Program-made: the position numbers and the translations under genes
The notes under the pieces: model-generated
The model's database searches: none
The model's input: only the letters and a program-made list of their open reading frames with translations
Told to the model about the DNA's origin: nothing
Origin: an uncultured Flavobacteriales bacterium
Lineage (GTDB): Bacteria > Bacteroidota > Bacteroidia > Palsa-965
Reading direction: 5' to 3'
NCBI GenBank assembly: GCA_946478675.1
Contig: CAMLEF010000266.1
Span: forward strand, 1 to 6,620
Length of the DNA stretch: 6,620 nucleotides
Shown: one piece after another, positions 1-5,770 of the stretch
Numbering within the stretch: the stretch's first letter is position 1
Layout: every line of letters begins with the position of its first letter

Positions 1-86
1 GAGACGTGTCCGAGTGGTTGAAGGAGCACGCCTGGAAAGTGTGTATACGGGAAACCGTATCGCGAGTTCGAATCTCGCCGTCTCCG
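1..86 (+). tRNA. tRNA-Ser (anticodon GGA), first base cut off by window edge
   Basis: This is a class II tRNA with a long variable arm. The acceptor arm GAGACG (1-6) pairs with CGTCTC (79-84). The base that should pair with C85 lies just before the window, so only one nucleotide is missing. The anticodon stem CACGC (27-31)/GTGTG (39-43) holds the loop CTGGAAA with anticodon GGA at 34-36, which reads UCC and UCU serine codons. The variable arm is a TACGG/CCGTA hairpin around 46-59. The T arm is GCGAG (62-66), TTCGAAT, CTCGC (74-78). G86 is the discriminator base expected for serine tRNAs. CCA is not encoded (87-89 read CAC), so it must be added by the CCA-adding enzyme. Confidence 0.97.
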
Positions 87-200
87 CACTAAAGCAGAAG
101 AAGCCTTTTCGGTAATCCCGGGAAGGCTTTTCTGTTTTTAGGGGTTATGGAAAAATGGAGGCTACAGCAAATCCGATGGAGGCTTCTTCGCTTTAGTGCG
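85..200. repeat. 20-bp inverted repeat flanking the tRNA terminator
   Basis: The sequence at 85-105 is the reverse complement of 181-200 except for one extra base in the left copy. The left arm begins at the last two bases of the tRNA and includes the 5' part of the terminator stem. The two arms enclose the rest of the terminator plus about 45 bases. In a read-through transcript the arms could pair and compete with the terminator. The function is unknown; it may also be a remnant of a local inverted duplication. Confidence 0.75.
95..139 (+). terminator. Rho-independent terminator of tRNA-Ser
   Basis: CAGAA (95-99) and AAGCCTT (101-107), separated by one bulged G at 100, pair with AAGGCTT (123-129) and TTCTG (130-134). 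The stem continues inward as TTCGG (108-112) with CCGGG (118-122), including two G-T pairs, and closes on the loop TAATC. Five T residues follow at 135-139. The long stem and trailing T run, nine bases past the tRNA, make this a clear intrinsic terminator. Confidence 0.88.
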
Positions 201-293
201 GGCACGTCGTAAGATTGGATGGAAAGGCTTTTTTGTTGTACACAAATCCGCAAAACCTGATTTCCGGCAGCTGCGGTCTGCGTTTGTACGCCG

Positions 294-301
294 TAACTTT
301 G
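294..301 (+). promoter_or_regulatory. Bacteroidota -7 box (TAACTTTG) of the queD-like gene
   Basis: TAACTTTG matches the Bacteroidota sigma-ABfr -7 consensus TAnnTTTG. A clear TTG -33 partner at the usual 19-21 base spacing is not visible. The box ends 14 bases before the ATG at 316, which gives a very short leader. This argues against the in-frame upstream start at 196. Confidence 0.6.
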
Positions 302-315
302 CAAAAAAGATCCCG

Positions 316-765
316 ATGGCACTTCGATCCCCCACGATACGCGTCACCAAGCAGTTCCGCTTCGAAATGGCCCATGCGCTCACCGGCCACGACGGCCCCT
401 GCCGCAATATTCACGGCCACAGCTATTGTTTGTCGGTAACCGTTTCCGGGAAACCGATAACGAGCGGCAGCAGCCCGAAGCAGGGCATGGTGATCGATTT
501 TGCGGATTTGAAAAAGATCGTGCAGGAAGAGGTCGTTTCCGTTTTCGATCACGCGCTTGTGCTGAATGAAAGCGACAAAGGACTTGTCACCGAAGGCCAT
601 CAGCGGATCATCTATTTCCCGTGGCCGCCCACCTGTGAATTGCTGCTCGCGGAATTTCACCATCGCATCGCGCCGCGCCTTCCGAAAGAAATGAAGCTGC
701 GCGTCCTGCGCCTCGACGAAACCGCCACGTCTTACGCAGAGTGGTGCGATGAAGACAATCTGTGA
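316..765 (+). CDS. queD: QueD/PTPS family: 6-carboxy-5,6,7,8-tetrahydropterin synthase
   Basis: This 149-residue protein belongs to the 6-pyruvoyl-tetrahydropterin synthase/QueD family, which converts 7,8-dihydroneopterin triphosphate. In bacteria this is normally the second step of queuosine and other 7-deazapurine synthesis, in the cytoplasm. The Zn ligands appear as His20 (in FEMAHAL) and His33/His35 (in CRNIHGH). The catalytic Cys29 lies in the same C-x3-HGH motif. Asp78-His79 (FDHALVL) forms the catalytic pair. Glu108 (PTCE) and Glu135 (DETATS) fit the pterin-binding glutamates. MVIDF (58-62) is the usual conserved block. The frame is open upstream to an ATG at 196, but ATG 316 fits the family N-terminus and lies just after the TAACTTTG box. 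The protein is longer than E. coli QueD (about 120 residues), mainly because of an insertion around residues 84-102. A PTPS paralogue with another substrate is possible. It converges on kdsB, with no queuosine partner in view. Confidence 0.9.
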   Translation: MALRSPTIRVTKQFRFEMAHALTGHDGPCRNIHGHSYCLSVTVSGKPITSGSSPKQGMVIDFADLKKIVQEEVVSVFDHALVLNESDKGLVTEGHQRIIYFPWPPTCELLLAEFHHRIAPRLPKEMKLRVLRLDETATSYAEWCDEDNL

Positions 766-930
766 GTCAGGAGTTTTGTGGGGGGGGGGGGGGGGGGTGG
801 TGTTGTAGTGCAGGAGAGACGAACAGAAGCAAAAAAAAAAAAAAATAAAATTGGTGATTTTTGTCCGTTTTTTTGGGGGGGGTGTGGTGTTTATGTCAAC
901 CCCCCCCACCCCCCCACACAAAACTCCGAA
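766..930. repeat. Homopolymer-rich stretch inside an inverted repeat between convergent genes
   Basis: The arms GGAGTTTTGTG (770-780) and CACAAAACTCC (917-927) are perfect 11-bp reverse complements. Just inside them lie a run of 18 G (780-797) on the left and runs of 8 C (900-907) and 7 C (909-915) on the right, so G and C tracts could extend the stem. The interior holds 15 A (831-845), 7 T (868-874) followed by 8 G (875-882), and two similar GTGGTGTT stretches, each after a G run. The arms start four bases after the queD-like stop and end three bases before the kdsB stop. That is the position of a bidirectional terminator, but no T run follows either arm. This composition is unlike the rest of the window, and an assembly artefact is a serious alternative. 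Confidence 0.7.
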
Positions 931-1674
931 CTAAATCAATCCTGCGTTTTTCAGTTTCTGTAAATCTTCCGGAACGTCGATCGAGATCGTTTCATGGATG
1001 GTGAATGCCGTGCGGATCGGGTAGCCGTTTTCCAGCCAGCGCAATTGTTCCAGTGATTCGGCGATTTCCAGCTTTCCCGGTTCGAGTGCGGTGAGCTGCT
1101 GCAGCACGTTTGTGCGGTAACCGTAAATGCCGATGTGCTTGAAATAAAAATGTTTTTCCGGCCAGCTGCTTTTTTCTTCGCCGCGTAAATACGGGATCGG
1201 GCTGCGGCTGAAATAAAGCGCGTTCCCTTTCACGTCGAGCACCACTTTCATCGTATTCGGATTGTCGAGATCAGCGGGATCCGTCAGCTTCTTTACGAGG
1301 GTGCCGATGCCGACGCTGTTGTCTTCGAATAATGACGCGAGCAAATCGATCTGCTCCGGCTGGATGAACGGCTCGTCGCCCTGGATGTTGATGACGGCGT
1401 CCCAGTTTCCCGGAACGATACGCGCCGCTTCCGCACAACGATCGGTGCCGCTGCGATGCTGGTCGGAAGTCATGACGAATTCCCCGCCGAAGTTTTTCAC
1501 TTCTTCCGCAATGCGATGATCATCCGTAGCGACGACGACTTTTCCGAGCTTGATCGCTTTTTTCGATTGCTCATAAACGCGCTGGATCATCGATTTGCCG
1601 GCGATCGGCACGAGCGGTTTTCCCGGGAAGCGGGAAGAAGCATAACGGGCGGGAATGATTCCGAGAATGGGCAT
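931..1674 (-). CDS. kdsB: 3-deoxy-manno-octulosonate cytidylyltransferase (CMP-KDO synthetase)
   Basis: KdsB activates KDO with CTP to give CMP-KDO, the donor for the inner core of lipopolysaccharide; it acts in the cytoplasm. At 247 residues it has the normal family length. The N-terminal nucleotide-binding signature runs from IIPARYASSRFPGKPL (6-21), with Arg10, Arg15 and Lys19. TSDQHRSGTDR (69-79) is the next conserved block. QGDEP (98-102) carries the metal-binding Asp100. YFSRSPIPY (154-162), HIGIYGYR (180-187) and LEIAESLEQLRWLENG (202-217) are typical KdsB blocks. SIDVPEDL (231-238) carries the second metal ligand, Asp233. The protein ends with the common KLKNAGLI tail. The gene lies 58 bases downstream of the lipoprotein gene on the same strand and may be read through from it. 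A weak TATCTTCA (1686-1679, minus strand) sits only four bases before the ATG, so a separate, near-leaderless promoter is conceivable. Confidence 0.97.
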   Translation of the reverse strand: MPILGIIPARYASSRFPGKPLVPIAGKSMIQRVYEQSKKAIKLGKVVVATDDHRIAEEVKNFGGEFVMTSDQHRSGTDRCAEAARIVPGNWDAVINIQGDEPFIQPEQIDLLASLFEDNSVGIGTLVKKLTDPADLDNPNTMKVVLDVKGNALYFSRSPIPYLRGEEKSSWPEKHFYFKHIGIYGYRTNVLQQLTALEPGKLEIAESLEQLRWLENGYPIRTAFTIHETISIDVPEDLQKLKNAGLI

Positions 1675-1695
1675 GCTGTGAAGATACGGCGGTTA

Positions 1696-1723
1696 ATTTT
1701 TCGGTATGAGTTCCCCGAAAAAT
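1696..1723. repeat. 9-bp inverted repeat between the lipoprotein gene and kdsB
   Basis: ATTTTTCGG (1696-1704) and CCGAAAAAT (1715-1723) are perfect reverse complements around a 10-base loop. The hairpin sits just after the lipoprotein stop. It lacks a downstream T run on the minus strand, so it is at best a weak terminator or an mRNA-stabilising stem for the lipoprotein message before kdsB. Confidence 0.5.
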
Positions 1724-1732
1724 ATTGCAGAA

Positions 1733-2479
1733 TCAATAGGTGTTAATTCTTGTATCGAGATCAGAAGGACAGTTCCCTATGGGCGAGATAATGGTATCGT
1801 TGTACAGCTTAAGATACATGCCTGTTCCATCATATTGCGAACCATAACTATAATTCATTAGATGCGGAGAGGAATAATAGCAGGCTTTCTTTCCATTATA
1901 GCGAATAATGGCCTGGTAATCGGAGATGTCGTCCGATGAGTAAATGTTGCAAAAATTAAACGTGTCGCCCGTACAGGAGGAGCACGCTATCCCATTCTTG
2001 AAATTGGTGATCAATTCGAGCGTCACCTTTTTCTTTTCATTGATGAACATTCGATCCCCACGGGCATAGACCGAATCGTGCCGGCAGTTCAGAAAATTAA
2101 TTAAACAGGCTCTGCCAGGTTGGAATTCATACCGTTCGATGATTGCGTTGCTGCTGTCAGAAGCAGTTTTCCATTCGAGAATACAAAGCGTGTCGTTAGG
2201 TGGTTTGTATCCTTTCGGAGCGTTATCAGGCCCGATTACTTCCAGTACATCTATATAAGAGCGTAATAGTTTACGTCCGGGAATACGATGTCCTTCACGT
2301 GTTTCAATAAATGCCCGAAGAAAACTTTCGTTACCGGAAATAGTATTTCGGAACAGGTTAGCGTAGGAGTACGGACTTTTGGGGGAATGAGAAACACAGC
2401 CAAGTAGTGATATCCCAAAAATGAAAAAGAGCTTCCCGATAGGAGAAAGCTCTTTTATGTTTTTGAAACTTCTTTTCAT
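1733..2479 (-). CDS. Putative lipoprotein of unknown function, translationally coupled to the propeller gene
   Basis: I do not recognise this 248-residue protein. A basic N-terminus of 16 residues precedes a hydrophobic core (17-26) and a lipobox-like SLLGC with Cys28 as the likely lipidation site, so export to the periplasmic or outer-membrane side is inferred. The mature part has eight further cysteines in LCILEW, RACLINFLNC, IACSSCTGDTFNFC, KKACYY and GNCPSD; the even number would allow disulfides. There is no repeat or second membrane segment. The start overlaps the stop of the propeller gene as TAATG (2481-2477), which implies translational coupling. There is no other in-frame ATG before the lipobox. 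By eye the gene is clearly more A+T-rich than its neighbours, which may indicate a different origin or weaker codon selection. A hairpin with a T run covers codons 8-19. Confidence 0.8.
   Translation of the reverse strand: MKRSFKNIKELSPIGKLFFIFGISLLGCVSHSPKSPYSYANLFRNTISGNESFLRAFIETREGHRIPGRKLLRSYIDVLEVIGPDNAPKGYKPPNDTLCILEWKTASDSSNAIIERYEFQPGRACLINFLNCRHDSVYARGDRMFINEKKKVTLELITNFKNGIACSSCTGDTFNFCNIYSSDDISDYQAIIRYNGKKACYYSSPHLMNYSYGSQYDGTGMYLKLYNDTIISPIGNCPSDLDTRINTY
2425..2456 (-). terminator. Terminator-like hairpin inside the lipoprotein start region
   Basis: On the minus strand AAAAGAGCTT (2456-2447) and AAGCTCTTTT (2434-2425) form a perfect 10-bp stem around a 12-base loop. The right arm runs into a TTTTTC stretch and another T run follows after CA. 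It lies 23 bases downstream of the propeller stop codon, the normal place for that gene's terminator, yet it falls within codons 8-19 of the lipoprotein ORF. On the plus strand the same stem is followed by TTTTATGTTTTTG. It could be a true terminator with partial read-through, or an attenuator. Confidence 0.55.
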
Positions 2480-4998
2480 TATTCAATCACCATGCGCTGC
2501 GAAAGCACAGCACCATCGTTCAGCGAAATGCGCAGCAGGTAAACGCCGGAAGAAAGCTGCGGCTGCATTTCCAGTTTTCCGTTGTTGCCTGCCGGGAGAT
2601 TTTCTGCGTGCACGCGCTGTCCGGCGAGATCGAAAATTTCTACGTTGCCGCTGCGGCCATCCTGCGCAAACGTCACGGTGAAGCTGCCGCTGTTCGGGTT
2701 CGGGAAGATTGTTACGCCGCTTTCGATGAAGAGCTCGTTCACGCTGACGTCGTTGATCGTGAGCGGGGCGGAGAACGCCGAGCAGCCGTTGGCATCCGTG
2801 ATCACCACGTAATACTGGCCGTTCTGCGTTGCCGTGTAGCTTTGCGACGTTGCGCCGGCAATCATTCCGTTGTTGTAATACCATTGATATCCCGAAGCCG
2901 GCGAGCTCGTCAGCACGGAAAGATTTTGCGTGATCGTCGGAATCGACGGGGCTGGGTAGAGCGAGAGGTTGAACGTGTCGGAGCTGCTGCAGCCGTTCGC
3001 GTCCGTGCCGTAAACCACGTACGTCGTGGATGACGTCGGTCCGAACGTCGGGCAGGCAATCGTTGTGTCGCTGACGCCGAAGGAAGGCGCCCACGCGTAA
3101 TTCACACCGCCCGTCGCGCAGATCTGGATCGAGGAGCTCGTGCAGAACGACGTATCGTTACCGGCATAAATTGTCGGCAGCGGGAAAACCGTTACACTGA
3201 TCGAGCTTTGGCTGGAGCAGGCCGTATTGTTCGTGATGTTGACGACAAACGTTCCCGCAGTATCCACGGTGATGGCTTGTGTCGTATCGCCGGTATTCCA
3301 CTGGTAGCTCGTGCTGACGCTGTTCGTGTCGGTCGCCGTCAGCGTTACCGAACCGCCGAGGCAGAAGCTGGTCGGGCCGCTCGTTTGAATAGCCGGTCCC
3401 GGAAGCGGATCGACGGTGATGACGACGGTGTCGAGATCCACGCAGCCGTATTGGTTGCGGAGATGCAGCACGTAAGGCGTCGTTACGTTCGGCGTGGCGA
3501 TCGGGTTGGCGATGTTCGATTGGCTGAGCCAGGTCGTCGGCGTCCACCAGACGCTGTCCACCGCGCCGTAAGAGCCTGCGGAGAACAGCTGCGTATTTGC
3601 ACCGAGACAGATCGCAGAATCCGAAGCGGAAGCAGTAGCGGTGAGCTGGCAGTATTTCACGACGGCATAATCTTCATTCGTGCCGGCGCCGCGGCTCATG
3701 CCTCCGACGTAGATCTCGCCTGTAGGCCCGAGCGCCATGCTGTACGCCTGGTCCGAATTGTTGCCGGTGCCGTTGTACTTCACGATCCAGCTCGTGTCGC
3801 CGTTCGCTTCGTATTTGATCGTGAGATAATTGTTGTTTTCGCCGGGAACGTACGTGTAGCCCGTTACGAAAATGCGGTTAGAGCTGTCGGCGGCAACGGT
3901 CGTGCCTTCGTCGTACTGTACTGCGCCGCCATCGTAACGACGCACCCAGATCGTGCTGCCGTTCGAGCCGTCGTAAAGGATCGTGGTGCAATCTTCCGCC
4001 GTGGAAGTAGTGCCGAGTGAGCGACCGGTAACCGCAACGTTTCCTGCGGGTGTGAGACAAATTGCATTCGCTTCGTCATCATCACCGCCGGGCCCGTCGT
4101 AAACCGTCGACCACTGGATCGTGCCGGTTGCGTCGTACTTCATTGTGACGTAGCTGTAGTTCGTGGTGCCGACGAGATCGCGGACGTAACCGGTCACGTA
4201 AACATTCGAGCTGCCGTCGACGACGAGATCCGTGCCGCTGTCGTAAACGCTGCCGGGCCCATTGTAACGGCGCACCCATTGCTGCACGCCGGCGTTGTTG
4301 TATTTCACTGTCGCGATGTCGTGATCATTCGTCGTATTCGCATAGCTCGCGCCGGTGACATACACGTTGCCTGCCGCATCGAGTGCGATGGCATACGCAC
4401 ATTCGATGTTGGTGCTGCTGCTCGTGTTGCTGTAGGTGGTGGCCCACTGCTGCGCGCCGGCGGAATTGTATTTGAGCGTGATGTAATTCGTGTTGCTCGA
4501 AGTCGTTACGGTGCCGCCGGTGACGTATACATTGCCGGCAGCATCAACGGCGATGTCGTAGCCCTCATCGAAACCATTCGCCGTTCCGTTGTAACGCGTG
4601 GCCCATTGCTGCGCTCCTGCAGGATCGTATTTGATAGTGACGACGTCGTAGTTGGCGGAAGGCCCGGCGCTGTAACCAGTCACGTAAATATTCCCGGAAG
4701 CGTCCACGGTGATGGCGCGTGCTTCGTCGTAACCGTTGCCTGTGCCGTTGTAGCTCGCCGTCCAGACCGTGTTGCCGTTGCCGTCGAATTTTTCCGTGAC
4801 GATGTCGAAGTTGCTGCCGTTCCAGGAAGTGCCGAGCACAAAGCTGTTGCCGTTCGCATCCACGAACATCGCTTTCGCGCGATCGATATTATTTCCTGCA
4901 GTCGAGTAACGTCCGACCCACTGCACGTTGATTTGTCCAAACACGACGAATGGCAGGAGCATTCCCGCTGCTAAAGCCAGGTAAAATCTGGGGGTCAT
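2479..4998 (-). CDS. Secreted SBBP beta-propeller/Ig-like protein with T9SS type A sorting domain
   Basis: This is an 839-residue exported protein. Residues 1-22 form a signal peptide (ending FVVFGQ). Eight tandem repeats of 49-56 residues follow (about 27-452), each with the SBBP pattern W-x3-Y..DE...VDaaGNvYVTG...Y.T.KYd. They are expected to fold as beta-propeller blades. Four Ig/PKD-like domains come next (about 453-533, 534-608, 609-684, 685-748). They contain cysteine pairs and motifs such as YQWNTGDT, YAWAPSFG and VVITDANGCS. Residues 749-839 are a T9SS C-terminal sorting domain: IFPNPNSGSFTV, VEIFDLAGQRV, LSSGVYLLRI and a terminal QRMVIE. It should cross the outer membrane through the Por/Spr machinery and be surface-anchored or released. 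No catalytic domain is visible; binding or adhesion is inferred. It heads the operon with the lipoprotein and has a near-perfect promoter 33 bases upstream. Confidence 0.93.
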   Translation of the reverse strand: MTPRFYLALAAGMLLPFVVFGQINVQWVGRYSTAGNNIDRAKAMFVDANGNSFVLGTSWNGSNFDIVTEKFDGNGNTVWTASYNGTGNGYDEARAITVDASGNIYVTGYSAGPSANYDVVTIKYDPAGAQQWATRYNGTANGFDEGYDIAVDAAGNVYVTGGTVTTSSNTNYITLKYNSAGAQQWATTYSNTSSSTNIECAYAIALDAAGNVYVTGASYANTTNDHDIATVKYNNAGVQQWVRRYNGPGSVYDSGTDLVVDGSSNVYVTGYVRDLVGTTNYSYVTMKYDATGTIQWSTVYDGPGGDDDEANAICLTPAGNVAVTGRSLGTTSTAEDCTTILYDGSNGSTIWVRRYDGGAVQYDEGTTVAADSSNRIFVTGYTYVPGENNNYLTIKYEANGDTSWIVKYNGTGNNSDQAYSMALGPTGEIYVGGMSRGAGTNEDYAVVKYCQLTATASASDSAICLGANTQLFSAGSYGAVDSVWWTPTTWLSQSNIANPIATPNVTTPYVLHLRNQYGCVDLDTVVITVDPLPGPAIQTSGPTSFCLGGSVTLTATDTNSVSTSYQWNTGDTTQAITVDTAGTFVVNITNNTACSSQSSISVTVFPLPTIYAGNDTSFCTSSSIQICATGGVNYAWAPSFGVSDTTIACPTFGPTSSTTYVVYGTDANGCSSSDTFNLSLYPAPSIPTITQNLSVLTSSPASGYQWYYNNGMIAGATSQSYTATQNGQYYVVITDANGCSAFSAPLTINDVSVNELFIESGVTIFPNPNSGSFTVTFAQDGRSGNVEIFDLAGQRVHAENLPAGNNGKLEMQPQLSSGVYLLRISLNDGAVLSQRMVIE
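3643..4920 (-). repeat. Eight tandem SBBP repeats (about 159 bp each) within the propeller gene
   Basis: The repeats begin at residues 27, 79, 132, 185, 241, 296, 351 and 404, each at a Trp. The most alike are repeats 2 and 3, which share YNGT.NG.DE, VDA.GN.YVTG and KY..AGAQQW. Repeats 1, 6 and 8 are more diverged, and repeats 4-6 are two to three residues longer. Copies are diverged at DNA level, though short blocks recur, such as the one encoding AGAQQW. The array therefore looks old rather than freshly amplified. Confidence 0.88.
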
Positions 4999-5031
4999 AC
5001 GATCTTGGATTTGCCGTTAAACGAATATGCT

Positions 5032-5061
5032 CAAAGATATAACGATTCACGAAAAGCGCAA
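5032..5061 (-). promoter_or_regulatory. Bacteroidota promoter of the propeller-lipoprotein operon
   Basis: On the minus strand a TTG -33 element (5061-5059) is followed by 19 bases and a perfect TATCTTTG -7 box (5039-5032). This matches the phylum consensus TTTG-N19/21-TAnnTTTG. The leader to the ATG at 4998 would be somewhat under 33 bases and holds no obvious Shine-Dalgarno sequence. Confidence 0.75.
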
Positions 5062-5075
5062 GAACGGCAACTGTG

Positions 5076-5186
5076 CATTCGGTCATTCGGAAAAAGATCT
5101 TTGTGATCACAGTTGCGTTTGCGTATCGACAGGAATAAACAAATCCCGAATCAACGAATGACCGAATTTCCGAATGACCGGATTTC
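5076..5186. repeat. CGAATGACCG-type tandem and inverted repeats in divergent intergenic DNA
   Basis: Two adjacent 16-base units, CGAATGACCGAATTTC (5155-5170) and CGAATGACCGGATTTC (5171-5186), differ at one base. An inverted copy, CATTCGGTCATTCGGAAA, lies at 5076-5093; its reverse complement matches 14 bases in a row of the second unit (TTTCCGAATGACCG). The copies sit between the two divergent start codons, upstream of the propeller promoter. They could be a dispersed palindromic repeat family or regulator-binding sites. Confidence 0.7.
5102..5111. promoter_or_regulatory. TGTGATCACA palindrome, possible operator
   Basis: This is a perfect 10-bp palindrome in the divergent intergenic region, about 40 bases upstream of the propeller -33 element and about 100 bases upstream of the ATG at 5214. 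The half-site TGTGA resembles CRP-family half-sites, but the usual six-base spacer is missing. Chance is a real possibility. Confidence 0.25.
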
Positions 5187-5213
5187 CCGATATTTTCTAT
5201 CTTCATCTTTCCC

Positions 5214-5672
5214 ATGCGAAAATCCATTCTACCCCTGCTGATTGCGCTCATCGTTCTCTTTGCTGCCGGAGGTTTTGTGACGTGGATGTTTTTCTTCACG
5301 CGCGAACGGCAATACCAGAAAGTCGAGATCCCGCAGTCGTGGCTGGAAACGGCAGACTCTTCACGTTACAGCGTGCAGCCCGTTGCATTGTGGCGCAGCT
5401 ATCCAGACGACAGCATCATGGTGTTTTTTCCGCCGTTGGAAAACGGTTCGCAGGTGTATCTCTACGATCAGAAAAACTATAACCGCCTGCTCTTCGGCGA
5501 TCATCACGGCATTCCCGTTTCGACACCGAATGCAGAAGGCTACAAGGCAGTATACGGCCGGCCGGTGATCAATCTCTCCGGCTTCGATACGGGGAAGTAT
5601 TACCTGCACGTCACTTCCTGCAATTACGGCGGCTTCTTCGAGATCCAATTGCTCGACAGCTTGCGGAAGTAA
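5214..5672 (+). CDS. Small membrane-anchored or exported protein of unknown function
   Basis: I do not recognise this 152-residue protein. It starts MRKSILP, with one strong hydrophobic segment at about residues 6-28 and no clear cleavage site or lipobox, so it is probably anchored in the inner membrane with its bulk in the periplasm. The rest (29-152) alternates in a beta-like way, with many aromatic residues: ALWRSYPDDSIMVFFPP, QVYLYDQKNYNRLLFGD, and near the end GKYYLHVTSCNYGGFFEIQLL. This could be a small beta-sandwich. There is one cysteine. The start is at the hydrophobic segment and lies seven bases after TATCTTCA (5199-5206), a poor match to the -7 box. It is divergent from the propeller gene and lies 162 bases before the next forward gene. 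The long ORF antisense to it is judged a shadow. Confidence 0.75.
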   Translation: MRKSILPLLIALIVLFAAGGFVTWMFFFTRERQYQKVEIPQSWLETADSSRYSVQPVALWRSYPDDSIMVFFPPLENGSQVYLYDQKNYNRLLFGDHHGIPVSTPNAEGYKAVYGRPVINLSGFDTGKYYLHVTSCNYGGFFEIQLLDSLRK

Positions 5673-5673
5673 T

Positions 5674-5696
5674 GTCTCATCCGTGGTGATGAAGAC
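5674..5696 (+). other. Hairpin just after the stop of the small membrane protein gene
   Basis: GTCTCATC (5674-5681) pairs with GATGAAGAC (5688-5696) with one bulged A and a six-base loop. It begins one base after the stop codon. No T run follows, so it is not a standard intrinsic terminator. The rest of the 162-base gap holds only the next gene's promoter as far as I can see. Confidence 0.35.
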
Positions 5697-5770
5697 GCGT
5701 TGATCGTGTGCGAAAAATCGCGCGGCAAAATTCACTTTTCCCATTGGTAAAACGGCGATCGTAAGCCCAG

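Noticed and set aside
1..200. tRNA-Ser as an integration (att) site
   Set aside because: No direct copy of the tRNA 3' end and no integrase gene are present in the window. The only related repeat is inverted.
196..315. A 40-residue N-terminal extension of the queD-like protein from the ATG at 196
   Set aside because: It lies upstream of the TAACTTTG box, has no family-like sequence, and the ATG at 316 gives the normal N-terminus.
193..921. A 242-codon minus-strand ORF covering the queD-like gene and the homopolymer block
   Set aside because: It is antisense to a well-supported QueD-family gene, and its N-terminus is made of proline, phenylalanine and lysine runs translated from homopolymers.
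770..927. A standard bidirectional intrinsic terminator
   Set aside because: The arms are in the right place, but neither is followed by a T run, and the loop of over 130 bases is far larger than normal.
3208..4020. A 270-codon plus-strand ORF inside the propeller gene
   Set aside because: It is a shadow of a repetitive coding region: rich in Arg, Ala and Val, and without recognisable motifs. The minus frame has a signal peptide, repeats and a sorting domain.
3643..4920. CRISPR-like or recently amplified DNA repeat array
   Set aside because: The periodicity is about 159 bp with diverged DNA and conserved protein pattern, explained by SBBP repeats within one ORF.
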